From positions 18,399 to 82,398 of the forward strand of contig DATFMH010000220.1 of NCBI GenBank assembly GCA_035267045.1: a stretch of 64,000 nt of DNA, read 5' to 3'. The notes under the pieces were generated by a model. The model was not told the origin of the DNA. It was given only the letters and a program-made list of their open reading frames with translations, and searched no databases. A program made the translations under genes and the position numbers. Positions 9,080 to 18,865 of this stretch are shown here, piece by piece. This DNA comes from DATFMH01 sp035267045 (lineage in GTDB: Bacteria; Bacteroidota; Rhodothermia; Balneolales; DATFMH01). Numbering within the stretch: position 1 is the stretch's first letter; each line of letters starts with the position of its first letter.

Positions 9080-9481
9080 AATATGACACTTCTGCAAAAA
9101 TTAATTGGAATACAAAAAGATAGGGTAAAATAATTTATTTCAGAAGCACCTTTTAAGATGAACATGGATAGGATATAGATATAACTGATAAAAATATAGT
9201 TAATAAAAATTCTGTATAGTAAAATTAATTTTAATTCGTTATTTAGATTGAGTAAAAATAATGTTATTTTCCAAATGGTTAAAAGTGTATAAGAACATAT
9301 TTAATTCTTATATTTGTTGCTTAAGGAGAAAGGCATTTAATGTGAGAATCAATATAAAGGAGAAACCGTCAAATATCTAACAAATAATACGTTGAACGGT
9401 TATCTGATGCGAAATGTTAATGCATTGTCGTGCACCAAAATTAGCATAAACGAATAAAGAAGTTAGGGTACATAAAATACC
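9080..9481. other. Gene-free divergent region upstream of the SUF run
   Basis: About 400 bases of AT-rich DNA between the divergently transcribed amylase and sufB genes; it must hold promoters for both. A TATATTTG octamer at 9309-9316 resembles the Bacteroidota -7 element TAnnTTTG, but no clear -33 TTTG partner sits at the expected distance. I see no hairpin, no RNA gene and no IscR- or Fur-like palindrome I would defend. Confidence 0.5.
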
Positions 9482-10927
9482 ATGAGCGATACTCAAACAA
9501 TTGATAAAGTTGTAAAACAACCGTACAAATATGGGTTTGTAACTGATATTGAATACGATGAATTTCCCAAAGGATTGAATGAAGACATAATCCGGGCTAT
9601 TTCAGAAATAAAAAATGAGCCGGAATTTATGCTTAATTTTCGTCTTAAGGCATTTCGTCAGTGGGAAAAGATGAAAGAACCTCATCATTGGGCTAAACTT
9701 TCGTATCCCCCAATCGATTACCAGGACATCATTTATTTTTCACGTCCAAAGACACAACCCAAGAAGGATAGTTTGGATGAAGTAGATCCCAAACTGTTGG
9801 AAACGTATGAAAAATTGGGTATTCCGCTCAGTGAACAAAAGATGTTATCGGGTGTAGCGGTTGATGCTGTTTTTGATAGTGTTTCCATAGCTACAACTTT
9901 CAAAGAGAAACTGGCTGATGCCGGAGTCATCTTCTGTTCCATTTCAGAAGCTATTCAGAAGCACCCGGAGTTGGTTGAGAAATATCTGGGTATGGCTGTA
10001 CCTTATAACGATAATTTTTTCGCATCGCTTAATTCGGCAGTCTTTTCCGACGGGTCGTTCTGTTATGTACCGAAGGACACAATCAGTCCGATGGAATTAT
10101 CCACTTATTTCAGGATAAATAATCAAAATTCGGGTCAATTTGAACGTACTCTAATAATTGCTGAAGAAAACAGCTATGTAAGCTATCTGGAAGGGTGTAC
10201 GGCTCCTCAATTTGATAATAATCAGTTACACGCCGCCGTCGTTGAATTGATTACTATGGATAATGCAGAAATTAAGTATTCCACGGTTCAAAACTGGTAT
10301 TCCGGGGATGAACAGGGAAAAGGCGGAGTATATAATTTTGTGACCAAACGCGGTCTGGCAAAAGGTAACAATTCAAAGATTTCCTGGACTCAGGTTGAAA
10401 CAGGATCCGCTATCACATGGAAATATCCAAGTGTGATTTTAAAAGGTGATAATTCAACCGGTGAATTTTATTCGGTAGCTCTGACTAATAATAAGCAACA
10501 GGCTGATACGGGTACAAAAATGCTACATTTGGGCAAAAATACCAGAAGTACCATAATCTCTAAAGGTATATCAGCCGGTGAGTCAAACAATAGCTATCGC
10601 GGATTGGTAAGAATTGGTCCGAAAGCCAATAATGCAAGAAACTATTCGCAATGTGATTCAATGTTAATAGGCGATCGATGCGGCGCTCATACTTTCCCAT
10701 ATATCGAATCCAAAAATAATACAGCGCAAGTTGAACACGAGGCAACCACATCACGCGTTGGTGAAGACCAGATATTTTATTTGCAACAAAGAGGTCTGAG
10801 TGAGGAGGATGCCGTTTCCATGATTATCAATGGATTCTGTAAGGAGGTATTTAAAGAACTTCCAATGGAGTTTGCGGTTGAGGCTGTTAAGTTATTGGGT
10901 CTAAAGCTAGAAGGAAGTGTTGGATAA
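9482..10927 (+). CDS. sufB: Fe-S cluster assembly scaffold subunit SufB
   Basis: Core of the SufBC2D complex on which Fe-S clusters are built in the cytoplasm. The 481-residue length and the arrangement are typical: an N-terminal helical part, then a long right-handed beta-helix rich in short strands (NSYVSYLEGCTAP, EIKYSTVQNWY) and a C-terminal helical part with the SRVGEDQIFYLQQRGLSEEDA signature split across residues 420-440. The cysteine in YLEGCTAP and the conserved SQCDSML segment are retained. It is the first gene of the sufBCDS unit; sufC follows after 43 bases. Confidence 0.96.
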   Translation: MSDTQTIDKVVKQPYKYGFVTDIEYDEFPKGLNEDIIRAISEIKNEPEFMLNFRLKAFRQWEKMKEPHHWAKLSYPPIDYQDIIYFSRPKTQPKKDSLDEVDPKLLETYEKLGIPLSEQKMLSGVAVDAVFDSVSIATTFKEKLADAGVIFCSISEAIQKHPELVEKYLGMAVPYNDNFFASLNSAVFSDGSFCYVPKDTISPMELSTYFRINNQNSGQFERTLIIAEENSYVSYLEGCTAPQFDNNQLHAAVVELITMDNAEIKYSTVQNWYSGDEQGKGGVYNFVTKRGLAKGNNSKISWTQVETGSAITWKYPSVILKGDNSTGEFYSVALTNNKQQADTGTKMLHLGKNTRSTIISKGISAGESNNSYRGLVRIGPKANNARNYSQCDSMLIGDRCGAHTFPYIESKNNTAQVEHEATTSRVGEDQIFYLQQRGLSEEDAVSMIINGFCKEVFKELPMEFAVEAVKLLGLKLEGSVG

Positions 10928-10970
10928 TAATATTTATAATAGTAATTAGTAACGATAAATTAATAGAGAA

Positions 10971-11738
10971 GTGTTAGAAATTAAAAATCTGCATGCCAAT
11001 GTAGAAGGCACAGAAATTCTTAAAGGAATAAATTTAACAGTCAATGCGGGTGAGATCCATGCCATCATGGGTCCAAATGGTAGTGGAAAGAGTACCCTGG
11101 CTAAAGTTATTGCCGGTCACCCTGCTTATGAAGTAACGGAAGGTGAAGTCCTGTTTGAAGGACAAAATATACTTGAACTGGATCCGGAAGAACGCGCACG
11201 TTTGGGTTTGTTTCTGGCTTTTCAATACCCCGTGGAAGTACCGGGTGTATCAAATTCAACATTTCTGAGACAGGCTTACAATACTATCCAGGAAGCCCAG
11301 GGCAAAGAGGACCTCGATCCGTTAGAGTTCGATGACTATGTACATGAAAAATTAAAACTGGTGGATATGGATCCCGAATTACTGAAAAGAAGTGTTAATG
11401 CAGGGTTCTCCGGTGGTGAAAAAAAGCGAAATGAAATTCTCCAAATGGCTGTTTTAAATCCTAAAATGTCGATTCTGGATGAAACGGATTCAGGCCTGGA
11501 TATTGACGCTTTACGGGAAGTAGCCAATGGTATCAATAAAATAGCCGATGAAAATAAAGGAGTTATTGTCGTAACTCATTACCAACGTTTGTTAAATTAC
11601 ATCATACCTGATTTTGTACATGTTATGGTAAAAGGACGAATTCTGAAATCCGGTGATAAAGAACTGGCATTAGAACTGGAAGAACGGGGTTACGACTGGA
11701 TCGATGAAGAATTACAGGTAAACGGAGAAGCCAAGTAA
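10971..11738 (+). CDS. sufC: Fe-S assembly ATPase SufC
   Basis: ABC-type ATPase of the SufBC2D scaffold, 255 residues. It shows Walker A GPNGSGKSTL, the ABC signature FSGGEKKRNEI, and Walker B followed by the SufC-specific ILDETDSGLDIDAL motif, then the switch histidine in VVTHYQRLL. The start is GTG (GTG TTA GAA ATT), which puts the protein at the family's usual N-terminus, MLEIKNLHA. The stop TAA shares its last base with the ATG of sufD (TAATG), so translation of the two is probably coupled. Confidence 0.96.
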   Translation: MLEIKNLHANVEGTEILKGINLTVNAGEIHAIMGPNGSGKSTLAKVIAGHPAYEVTEGEVLFEGQNILELDPEERARLGLFLAFQYPVEVPGVSNSTFLRQAYNTIQEAQGKEDLDPLEFDDYVHEKLKLVDMDPELLKRSVNAGFSGGEKKRNEILQMAVLNPKMSILDETDSGLDIDALREVANGINKIADENKGVIVVTHYQRLLNYIIPDFVHVMVKGRILKSGDKELALELEERGYDWIDEELQVNGEAK

Positions 11739-13081
11739 TGAATACAGTGGTAGATCAAAAAGAGAAAACTTTTATTACAGATTTACTGGAGTTACGGGAA
11801 AAACAGACTCCGGTATCCGGTTTCTTACATGATTTCCGGGTAAATGCTGCAAAAAAGCTCCGCGAGATACCTTTACCGACAACCCGTGACGAAGAGTGGA
11901 AATATACCAATTTACGATCTTTGTACAGGGAATCTTTTGACCCGTTTTTTAATATCGATGATGAAGCTGATACTGAAAAACTCAAAAAATGGTTATTACC
12001 GGAAGCTTCAGAGTCTCTTATTGTGTTTGTAAACGGAACGTATAATGAAGGGCTTTCATCGGTACATGAACTGCCCGAAAATGTAATATTGAGTTCTATC
12101 GAAAGTGCGGCAAACGATTATCCTGAAGTCATTGAAAAAGAATTAGGCAAGCATATTTCCCTGGAAGATGATCCGTTTATTCCTTTGAATAACACTTTCT
12201 GGGAAAATGGCATATTCTTACATGTTCCCAAGGATACCAAAATAGATAAACCCATACATTTTTTATTCCTGTCAACTGAAAATGCGGATCATTATTTATC
12301 GGTTCCCCGGGTACTTATTGTAGCCGAACCTTTCAGCAAATTTACCGTACTGGAAGACTATCTGGGCCTCGGACAAAATGTATACTTAAATTGTCCGGTT
12401 ACGGAAGTGAATTTAAAAGAAGGGTCGAAGATGTTGCACATCAGGACTCAGCGAGAAAGCCGGCAGGCTTATCATATCAGTCGCGTTGGAACTACTCTGG
12501 AAAAAACCAGTAACTATGAATCATATTCCATACAACTCGGTTCTAAGATATCCAGAAATGATGTCTGGGCCTCATTAAATGGCGAACAAATTGATTGTAC
12601 ACTGGATGGATTAGTACTTATTAACGGTAAACAGCATTCCGATACCCATACGATGATGGACCATCAAATGCCGTATTGTACCAGCCATCAATTACATAAA
12701 TGTATAATCGATGAAGATGCTCATTCTGTTTTTAACGGAAAGATCTATGTTCGCAAAGGAGCTCAAAAAACTGATTCATTCCAGGAAAACCGGAACTTAT
12801 TACTCTCGGATAATGGCACTGTAGATACGAAGCCGCAATTGGAGATATATGCGGACGATGTAAAATGCAGCCACGGTGCTACCGTGGGTCAATTTGAGGA
12901 TGATGAGGTTTTTTATTTAAAAAGCCGGGGACTGGATGATGATAAAACTAAGGAGTTATTGAGTTATGGTTTTGCTTTACAAATAATCGAACAAATTCCT
13001 GTCGAATCACTTCGTAAACAATTAAGTGAGGCAGTCGCCAGATTTACTAAAAGTGGTGAAGAAGTAACGGATATGGCATGA
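11738..13081 (+). CDS. sufD: Fe-S assembly scaffold subunit SufD
   Basis: Partner of SufB in the scaffold, 447 residues with the same beta-helix and C-terminal domain. Visible signs are the N-terminal DEEWKYTNLRSL, common to SufD, the LDGLVLINGKQHSDTHT stretch, the conserved histidine in CSHGATVGQ, and the C-terminal VFYLKSRGLDDDKTKELL. It overlaps sufC by one base at its start and sufS by four bases (ATGA) at its end, the arrangement of a tightly coupled operon. Confidence 0.95.
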   Translation: MNTVVDQKEKTFITDLLELREKQTPVSGFLHDFRVNAAKKLREIPLPTTRDEEWKYTNLRSLYRESFDPFFNIDDEADTEKLKKWLLPEASESLIVFVNGTYNEGLSSVHELPENVILSSIESAANDYPEVIEKELGKHISLEDDPFIPLNNTFWENGIFLHVPKDTKIDKPIHFLFLSTENADHYLSVPRVLIVAEPFSKFTVLEDYLGLGQNVYLNCPVTEVNLKEGSKMLHIRTQRESRQAYHISRVGTTLEKTSNYESYSIQLGSKISRNDVWASLNGEQIDCTLDGLVLINGKQHSDTHTMMDHQMPYCTSHQLHKCIIDEDAHSVFNGKIYVRKGAQKTDSFQENRNLLLSDNGTVDTKPQLEIYADDVKCSHGATVGQFEDDEVFYLKSRGLDDDKTKELLSYGFALQIIEQIPVESLRKQLSEAVARFTKSGEEVTDMA

Positions 13082-14340
13082 GTACTACAACAAAAATAAA
13101 GGGAAATAATGCCTTGTTAAAAGATTGGAATGTGGAATCAATACGAAAGGATTTCCCAATCTTGACACGTCAGGTATATGACAAACCGCTTGTATACCTT
13201 GATAACGCGGCTTCGAGTCAAATGCCGCAAACCGTTATTGACCGGCTTGTAGCTTATCACAGCCATGAACACGCTAATGTCCACCGTGGCATACATTATC
13301 TTAGCCAGAAGGCGACAACTGCGTTTGAGGAAGCACGAATTAAAGTACAGAATTTTATCGGTGCCGATGATTCATCTGAAATAATCTGGACAGGCGGAAC
13401 AACCGATGCCATTAATCTCGTAGCCCAGACCTATGGAAAAACCTTTATGAAGGAGGGAGACGAGATCATTATTTCGGAAATGGAGCATCATGCCAATATT
13501 GTTTCATGGCAAATTTTATGTGAACAGAACGGTGCCCGTTTAAAAGTTATACCTATTGATGATAATGGTGATTTGATTCTGGAAGAATATGAAAATCTCC
13601 TGAATGATCGAACCAGGATGGTAGCCATAACTCATATATCCAATGTTCTTGGCACGATAAATCCGGTGAAGGAAGTCATTTCAATGGCTCATGAAAGAGA
13701 TATACCTGTATTATTGGATGGTGCGCAAGGTGCACCTCATATTCCTGTAAATGTGAAAGAACTGGATTGTGATTTTTATGCATTTTCAGGACATAAGATG
13801 CAAGGTCCGACCGGTATTGGTGTTTTATATGGTAAACGCAAATGGTTAGAAAAAATGCCTCCATATCGTGGTGGTGGCGAAATGATAGATAAAGTGACTT
13901 TTGAGAAAACCACTTATAATGATCTGCCGTTTAAATTCGAGGCGGGAACCCCATCAATAGCTGCTTCCATAGCATTAGGTTCCGCCATCGACTATCTTGA
14001 GAATATCGGTATGGACCGTATTGAAGCTTATGAAACGCAGCTTTTAGAATATGCTACAGAAGTTTTACAGCATATAGACGGAGTGAAGATCATAGGAACA
14101 GCAAACAGGAAATCATCTATTATATCATTTATGATTGATGATATTCATCCTCATGATGTCGGTACTTTACTGGACAGGCAGGGTATAGCCATCAGAACCG
14201 GACATCATTGCGCACAACCGCTAATGACACGTTTTAATATTCCGGCCACTTCACGGGCTTCATTTGCATTATTTAATACCGATAAAGAGATAGATAAACT
14301 GGCCGAAGGAATTAAAAAAGTTCAGCAAATTTTTGCTTAA
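13078..14340 (+). CDS. sufS: Cysteine desulfurase SufS
   Basis: PLP enzyme of 420 residues that takes sulfur from L-cysteine for cluster assembly. The PLP lysine is Lys240 in SGHKMQGPTGIG and the persulfide cysteine is Cys378 in RTGHHCAQP, the short-loop layout of group II desulfurases. The N-terminal VYLDNAASSQMP and HANVHRGIHYLS segments are canonical. It overlaps sufD by four bases. No sufE or sufU partner lies beside it, although group II desulfurases normally need one; it may be elsewhere in the genome. Confidence 0.96.
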   Translation: MSTTTKIKGNNALLKDWNVESIRKDFPILTRQVYDKPLVYLDNAASSQMPQTVIDRLVAYHSHEHANVHRGIHYLSQKATTAFEEARIKVQNFIGADDSSEIIWTGGTTDAINLVAQTYGKTFMKEGDEIIISEMEHHANIVSWQILCEQNGARLKVIPIDDNGDLILEEYENLLNDRTRMVAITHISNVLGTINPVKEVISMAHERDIPVLLDGAQGAPHIPVNVKELDCDFYAFSGHKMQGPTGIGVLYGKRKWLEKMPPYRGGGEMIDKVTFEKTTYNDLPFKFEAGTPSIAASIALGSAIDYLENIGMDRIEAYETQLLEYATEVLQHIDGVKIIGTANRKSSIISFMIDDIHPHDVGTLLDRQGIAIRTGHHCAQPLMTRFNIPATSRASFALFNTDKEIDKLAEGIKKVQQIFA

Positions 14341-14450
14341 TTAATCATAAGTAAGTTTTTAGAATTGGTTTACTGAAGTTAATTTTATAATACATTATTT
14401 TTAAAAACGTTATTAAAACGAAAGAAATTTAAAATAAAAAGGATCGAGTC

Positions 14451-15002
14451 ATGCCAAAAATTGCAGAAATTGAACGAACGCCGAATCCTGATGCTATGCG
14501 TTTTGTTCTAAAAGAACCCATTAGTCAAGGCATAACACGTTCATATGATACTCCAGAAGAAGTAAATAATGATGCTTTTGCACGGGATTTATTCTCAATT
14601 CCTCATGTTATATCCGTTTATTATGTAGATAAATATGTGACAGTTACACAAGATGGTGATGCCGACTGGTCTGAATTATTACGACAACTCGCACCACCAA
14701 TAAGGGAAGCTGAAGCTATAGAAAATATAGAGGAAGATGAGGAAGTACATGCAACCAAAGAGGTTCAGGATTCTGATGATCCTCGGATGCAATTGATCAA
14801 TCAGATGCTGGATGAGCAGGTTCGCCCATATTTACTTGCTGATGGCGGTGGACTACGTATTCTCGGTTTAGAAGGTAATACACTGAGAGTACATTATCAG
14901 GGTGCATGTGGTACCTGCCCAACGGCAACAACAGGAACTCTGTTTGCTATCGAAAGTATGGTTAAACGCATAGATCCTGAAATCAGAGTCGAAAATATAT
15001 AG
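14451..15002 (+). CDS. Nfu-type Fe-S carrier
   Basis: 183-residue protein with two domains. The N-terminal Nfu_N domain (residues 1-90) has ERTPNPDAMRFVL and the VSVYYVDKYVTVTQ-like strand. The C-terminal NifU-like domain (about 110-183) has VRPYLLADGGGLRILG and the thioredoxin-like CGTCP motif that bridges a [4Fe-4S] cluster between two subunits. Such proteins carry clusters from the scaffold to target enzymes. A ribosome-binding-like AAGGA lies upstream. It follows sufS after 110 bases, in the same direction, and precedes the A-type carrier gene. Confidence 0.92.
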   Translation: MPKIAEIERTPNPDAMRFVLKEPISQGITRSYDTPEEVNNDAFARDLFSIPHVISVYYVDKYVTVTQDGDADWSELLRQLAPPIREAEAIENIEEDEEVHATKEVQDSDDPRMQLINQMLDEQVRPYLLADGGGLRILGLEGNTLRVHYQGACGTCPTATTGTLFAIESMVKRIDPEIRVENI

Positions 15003-15061
15003 GCAGTTATTCTTTATCAGAAAGATTAACTTTGAATCAAACACATTAAACAAAACAGAAT

Positions 15062-15400
15062 ATGTCGATTAATGTAAGCGAAAAAGCAGCTAAAAGAATT
15101 GCTGAAATACGATCTGAGCAGAAACTGGACAATGATGTACCACTAAGAATTGGTGTAGTTGGTGGCGGTTGTTCGGGATTGACATATAAACTCGATTTCG
15201 ATAATGATGAATCGAATCGTGATGAAAAAGATCAAATTTTTGAAAATAAAGGAATAAAAATAATTGTGGATATGAGGAGTTTCCTCTATCTGGCGGGTAC
15301 AGAACTCGATTACACCGATGGGCTGAATGGACAAGGTTTCCATTTTAATAATCCCAATGCCACCCGCACTTGTTCCTGTGGTGAATCATTCGCAGTTTAA
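15062..15400 (+). CDS. A-type Fe-S carrier (SufA/IscA/ErpA family)
   Basis: 112-residue HesB/IscA-type carrier. The three cluster-binding cysteines are in place: GGGCSGLTY near residue 38 and CSCGESF at the C-terminus. It would accept Fe-S clusters from SufBCD and pass them to apo-proteins. SufA, IscA and ErpA cannot be separated by sequence alone; the SUF context makes SufA the likely role. It lies 59 bases after the nfu-type gene and 12 bases before the DUF2480 gene. Confidence 0.92.
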   Translation: MSINVSEKAAKRIAEIRSEQKLDNDVPLRIGVVGGGCSGLTYKLDFDNDESNRDEKDQIFENKGIKIIVDMRSFLYLAGTELDYTDGLNGQGFHFNNPNATRTCSCGESFAV

Positions 15401-15412
15401 AAAATTAGTTTT

Positions 15413-15925
15413 ATGCAAGAAGGACCTATCGTAAATAAAGTCGCTAAATCCGGACTTATAACTATCGATCTTCAGGAGTATTATGATGATACTCCTATTG
15501 AAACATTTGATCTTAAGGATCACCTGTATCAAGGACTCATCATTCGTGAAAAAGATTTTCGTAAAGCGCTGGATCAACACGATTGGACCCGGTACGCCGG
15601 TACCTATGTTGCCGTTCATTGTTCTTCTGATGCCATTATAGCATCCTGGGCTTATATGCTTGTAACAACTTATGCACAAGTTTATGCCAGAGAAGTATTT
15701 TTCGGCAACAGGGATGATGTCAGATTTGAATTATATCGGCGAAAACTAGAAAATATTGACTGGTCACAATATGAGGGCAGCCGTATAATTTTAAAAGGAT
15801 GCAGCGATAAACCGGTTCCACCCAGTGTCTATTTATTGGCTACAAAGAAATTGTTACCATATGCCGAGCGTGTCATGTATGGTGAGGCTTGCTCTTTCGT
15901 ACCGGTGTATCGTGAAGGAAAATAA
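15413..15925 (+). CDS. DUF2480-family protein
   Basis: 170-residue soluble protein of a family seen mainly in Bacteroidota and relatives, often next to Fe-S assembly genes. No enzymatic domain is recognised. It has an acidic, helical N-terminal half and a block with LKGCSDKPVPPSVYLLATKKLLPYA, shown here in parts: KGCSDKPVPPS then YLLATKKLLPYA. Conserved-looking cysteines occur in AVHCSSD, LKGCSD and GEACSF. Being 12 bases after the A-type carrier gene, it is almost surely in the SUF operon, and a part in cluster delivery is a reasonable inference. Confidence 0.85.
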   Translation: MQEGPIVNKVAKSGLITIDLQEYYDDTPIETFDLKDHLYQGLIIREKDFRKALDQHDWTRYAGTYVAVHCSSDAIIASWAYMLVTTYAQVYAREVFFGNRDDVRFELYRRKLENIDWSQYEGSRIILKGCSDKPVPPSVYLLATKKLLPYAERVMYGEACSFVPVYREGK

Positions 15926-15953
15926 AATAACTAATTAAACACATCTCATATCA

Positions 15954-16697
15954 TTGGATAATTCACATGTATATGCTCTTGTAACCGGGGCATCGAGGGG
16001 TATTGGCAAAAGTATAACAGAAAAATTATTAGAAAGCGGTGCAAGGGTTGCAGGTACAGCTTTTTCATCTGATTTTGATAAGAAGTTCGTCGATAATCAT
16101 CGTTTTACTGGCATCCATGTAGATTTGGCAAACAGATCAGAACTTGATGAAAAGTTAAAACCCATATTCAATGAGGACGTAAGTCCCAATGTGGTCATTA
16201 ACAATGCGGGCATATCTGAAGATGTCAATTTCAGCGATTCCGACAAGGTATGGGAAGATAATTGGATTCGAACCATGATGATCAATCTCACAGCACCGTC
16301 CCTGATCTCCAAATGGGCTATCAACCGGTGGTCAAAGGAGCAAAATGGGATATTGATCAATGTTGCATCAAGGGCAGCTTATCGTGGGGATACTGAACAA
16401 TTTGCATCTTACGCAGCTTCTAAGGGTGGTATGGTAGCTTTCACTAAAACCATAGCCCGCGCATTTGGCAAAGATGGTATTGTCGCTTATTCAATTGCAC
16501 CGGGATTTATTAAAACCGATATGGCTGAAGAATTGATCCCTGTCTATGGTAAAGAATATTTGATGAAAGATGTGGTATTATCGGAAATAACACCACCGGA
16601 AGAAGTAGGAGAACTCGTTAATTGGCTGGCGTCAGGAAAAGTAAAACATTTGACAGGATCCACGTTCCATATTAATGGCGGATCTTATATGATATAA
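15954..16697 (+). CDS. SDR-family oxidoreductase
   Basis: 247-residue short-chain dehydrogenase/reductase with the NAD(P) motif TGASRGIG, the NNAG strand-4 motif, catalytic Ser in INVASRAAY and YAASK with the Tyr/Lys pair; the NAPGFIKTD-like stretch reads SIAPGFIKTDMAEEL. It resembles FabG-type 3-oxoacyl reductases, but such calls are unreliable. The start is TTG at 15954; no in-frame ATG exists between the upstream gene and the TGASRGIG motif, so the rare start is well supported. It sits between the SUF genes and the isoprenoid genes. Confidence 0.88.
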   Translation: MDNSHVYALVTGASRGIGKSITEKLLESGARVAGTAFSSDFDKKFVDNHRFTGIHVDLANRSELDEKLKPIFNEDVSPNVVINNAGISEDVNFSDSDKVWEDNWIRTMMINLTAPSLISKWAINRWSKEQNGILINVASRAAYRGDTEQFASYAASKGGMVAFTKTIARAFGKDGIVAYSIAPGFIKTDMAEELIPVYGKEYLMKDVVLSEITPPEEVGELVNWLASGKVKHLTGSTFHINGGSYMI

Positions 16698-16761
16698 GTA
16701 TTAAATGTTACCAACCCGGATATGGTGGATATAAATGAACCGAACTGTTATAATGTAATCG

Positions 16762-17778
16762 ATGGATATATCTAAACGAAAAGCTGATCATGTTAATCTG
16801 AGTGTATCGGGTACCGTTAATTATGAAAAAAAGACGGGATTCGAGAGATATGATTTTATTCATAATGCTCTTCCCGAGGTTAATTTTGATGATATATCTA
16901 CCGAAGCTACTCTTTTAGGCCGAACCTTTGCCTTTCCATTATTTATTTCTTCAATGACTGGAGGTTATTCCCGGGCGGGAGCCGTTAATGCCATCATTGC
17001 AGAATTTTGTGAAAAGGAAAACCTTCCATTTGGTGTTGGCAGTCAAAGAATATTATTCGAATCATCTGAAATCACCAATTCATTTTCGATTGTTCGCGAA
17101 CGGGCTCCTCATGCTTTTATAGCTTCGAATATCGGTGGAAGTCAGTTAATCGGAGGTTTGAAATCTGAACAGGTAAATCTCATTATAGAAAGTATAAAGG
17201 CGGATGCCATCATAGTTCATCTTAATCCGTTACAGGAATTGATGCAACCCGAGGGAGACCGTTCATTTAAAGGTATTAAAGAGGGAATTAAACAATTGGT
17301 TCAGGATACGGATATACCGGTGATAGTTAAAGAAACCGGTGCTGGTATTTCGGGTGAAGTTGCGCAGGAATTAGTAGAGTTAGGGGTCAAAGTCATCGAT
17401 GTTTCAGGCGCCGGTGGTACAAGCTGGTCGAAAGTTGAAAACACCCGTGATAATAATCAGTTACATAAGGTATCTTTCAATAATTGGGGAATTCCTACCG
17501 TCGAATGTATTTTGTCTCTTAGGAAACACAATAGAAACGATTATGAAGTAATCGCATCAGGGGGGATAAGGAATAGTTTTGATATGATAAAAGCATTGTG
17601 CCTGGGAGCTGATTTCACAGCAATGGCACAACCGATCATTAAAGCGGTTATCGAAGAAGGTATGGATGGATTGGATGAGTCATTGAGAGTCTTGAAGTAT
17701 CAATTTAAAACGGCTATGTGTTTATTGGGAGCCCGTACAATTGAAGAATTAGGGTATCATCAACTGAGAATGGTATAA
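16762..17778 (+). CDS. fni: Type 2 isopentenyl-diphosphate delta-isomerase
   Basis: FMN- and NADPH-dependent enzyme of 338 residues interconverting isopentenyl and dimethylallyl diphosphate. Visible signatures are RKADHVNLS at the N-terminus, FISSMTGG for FMN binding, PFGVGSQRI, IVHLNPLQELMQPEGDR with the catalytic glutamine region, IVKETGAGIS, DVSGAGGTSW and the flavin-binding SGGIRN. Type 2 rather than type 1 fits many bacteria outside the enteric group. It precedes the polyprenyl synthase gene by 73 bases, forming an isoprenoid pair. Confidence 0.95.
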   Translation: MDISKRKADHVNLSVSGTVNYEKKTGFERYDFIHNALPEVNFDDISTEATLLGRTFAFPLFISSMTGGYSRAGAVNAIIAEFCEKENLPFGVGSQRILFESSEITNSFSIVRERAPHAFIASNIGGSQLIGGLKSEQVNLIIESIKADAIIVHLNPLQELMQPEGDRSFKGIKEGIKQLVQDTDIPVIVKETGAGISGEVAQELVELGVKVIDVSGAGGTSWSKVENTRDNNQLHKVSFNNWGIPTVECILSLRKHNRNDYEVIASGGIRNSFDMIKALCLGADFTAMAQPIIKAVIEEGMDGLDESLRVLKYQFKTAMCLLGARTIEELGYHQLRMV

Positions 17779-17851
17779 TTTGCATTAAGGATTAATATCC
17801 AACTCTAAATTGCTTATATTTTGCCTTTCTTAGAACAAAAAAATTATCGCA

Positions 17852-18841
17852 TTGTTAGATAACAAGAAATTATTTACGGAACTTATTGAAGAACGTCTCA
17901 GAAATGTTGATATACCTGATCAACCAAAGACGTTATATGATCCTATATTTTATACACTCAGTCTTGGTGGAAAACGGATAAGGCCCAATTTACTGCTTCT
18001 TAGTTGTGGTATGTGTGGCGGTGATCCAAATGAAGCATTGTCAGCCTCGGTTGCCATTGAATTACTTCATAATTTTACATTGATCCATGATGATATTATG
18101 GATAAGGCCGATACTCGAAGAGGTGAAATTAGTGTATATAAAAAATGGAATTCACCGATAGCCATCCTTTCGGGTGATGCCATGTTCGCTCATGCGATTA
18201 AGCAATTAAATTATTACGGACATAGCAATAAGTTTGGGAAAGATCAGTTTATAAAATTATATGAGTTGTTTGTAGATGCTGTAATAACCGTATGTGAAGG
18301 TCAGGCGTTGGATCTGCAATTTGAGTCTGAGATAGATGTCAGTATAGATGAATATGTAACTATGATAACATCAAAAACAGCTGCCTTGATCAGTTGTTCC
18401 ATGCAAATGGGTGCCATTATAGCTGGTACGAGTGAAGAAAATGTCCAACTGGCTGGTAAGATAGGTAGTGAAGCCGGACTGGCTTTTCAGATTCAGGATG
18501 ACTTATTGGATGCTATTGGAGACCCTGAAATATTTGGCAAAAAGACCGGTGGTGATATTTACGAAGGAAAGAAAACGTATTTATCCATACTGGCTTTGAA
18601 AAAGGCGGATTCAAAGCAAAAAGCCTATTTAATTGAACATTTACAGAATAAGAATAAAGACGTCATAGTTGTAAAAGAAATCATTCAACTTTATAGAAAA
18701 CTGGGCGTCATTGATGAAACCAAACAAACAATAGATTATCATTACCAAAAATCATTGCAATATCTACATAATTTTGGACATTCGGATTATCGTGACGATA
18801 TTGCAAAACTTTTGAATTTGTTAACAAAAAGAGATCGATAA
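17852..18841 (+). CDS. Polyprenyl diphosphate synthase (trans-isoprenyl)
   Basis: 329-residue all-helical prenyltransferase elongating allylic diphosphates with isopentenyl diphosphate. Both aspartate-rich motifs are complete: IHDDIMDKADTRRG (first) and QIQDDLLDAIGD (second), and GGKRIRP near the N-terminus binds isopentenyl diphosphate. It could make farnesyl, geranylgeranyl or a longer chain; the length gives no safe choice. The start is TTG at 17852, giving MLDNKKLF; no ATG lies suitably upstream. It directly follows fni, which supplies its substrates. Confidence 0.93.
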   Translation: MLDNKKLFTELIEERLRNVDIPDQPKTLYDPIFYTLSLGGKRIRPNLLLLSCGMCGGDPNEALSASVAIELLHNFTLIHDDIMDKADTRRGEISVYKKWNSPIAILSGDAMFAHAIKQLNYYGHSNKFGKDQFIKLYELFVDAVITVCEGQALDLQFESEIDVSIDEYVTMITSKTAALISCSMQMGAIIAGTSEENVQLAGKIGSEAGLAFQIQDDLLDAIGDPEIFGKKTGGDIYEGKKTYLSILALKKADSKQKAYLIEHLQNKNKDVIVVKEIIQLYRKLGVIDETKQTIDYHYQKSLQYLHNFGHSDYRDDIAKLLNLLTKRDR

Positions 18842-18865
18842 AGAAGGGTTTAAGAAACAGATTAT

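Noticed and set aside
9309..9316. TATATTTG as a Bacteroidota-type -7 promoter element (also at 56462-56469)
   Set aside because: The octamer fits TAnnTTTG, but no TTTG partner stands 19-21 bases upstream at either place; in AT-rich DNA the match may be chance.
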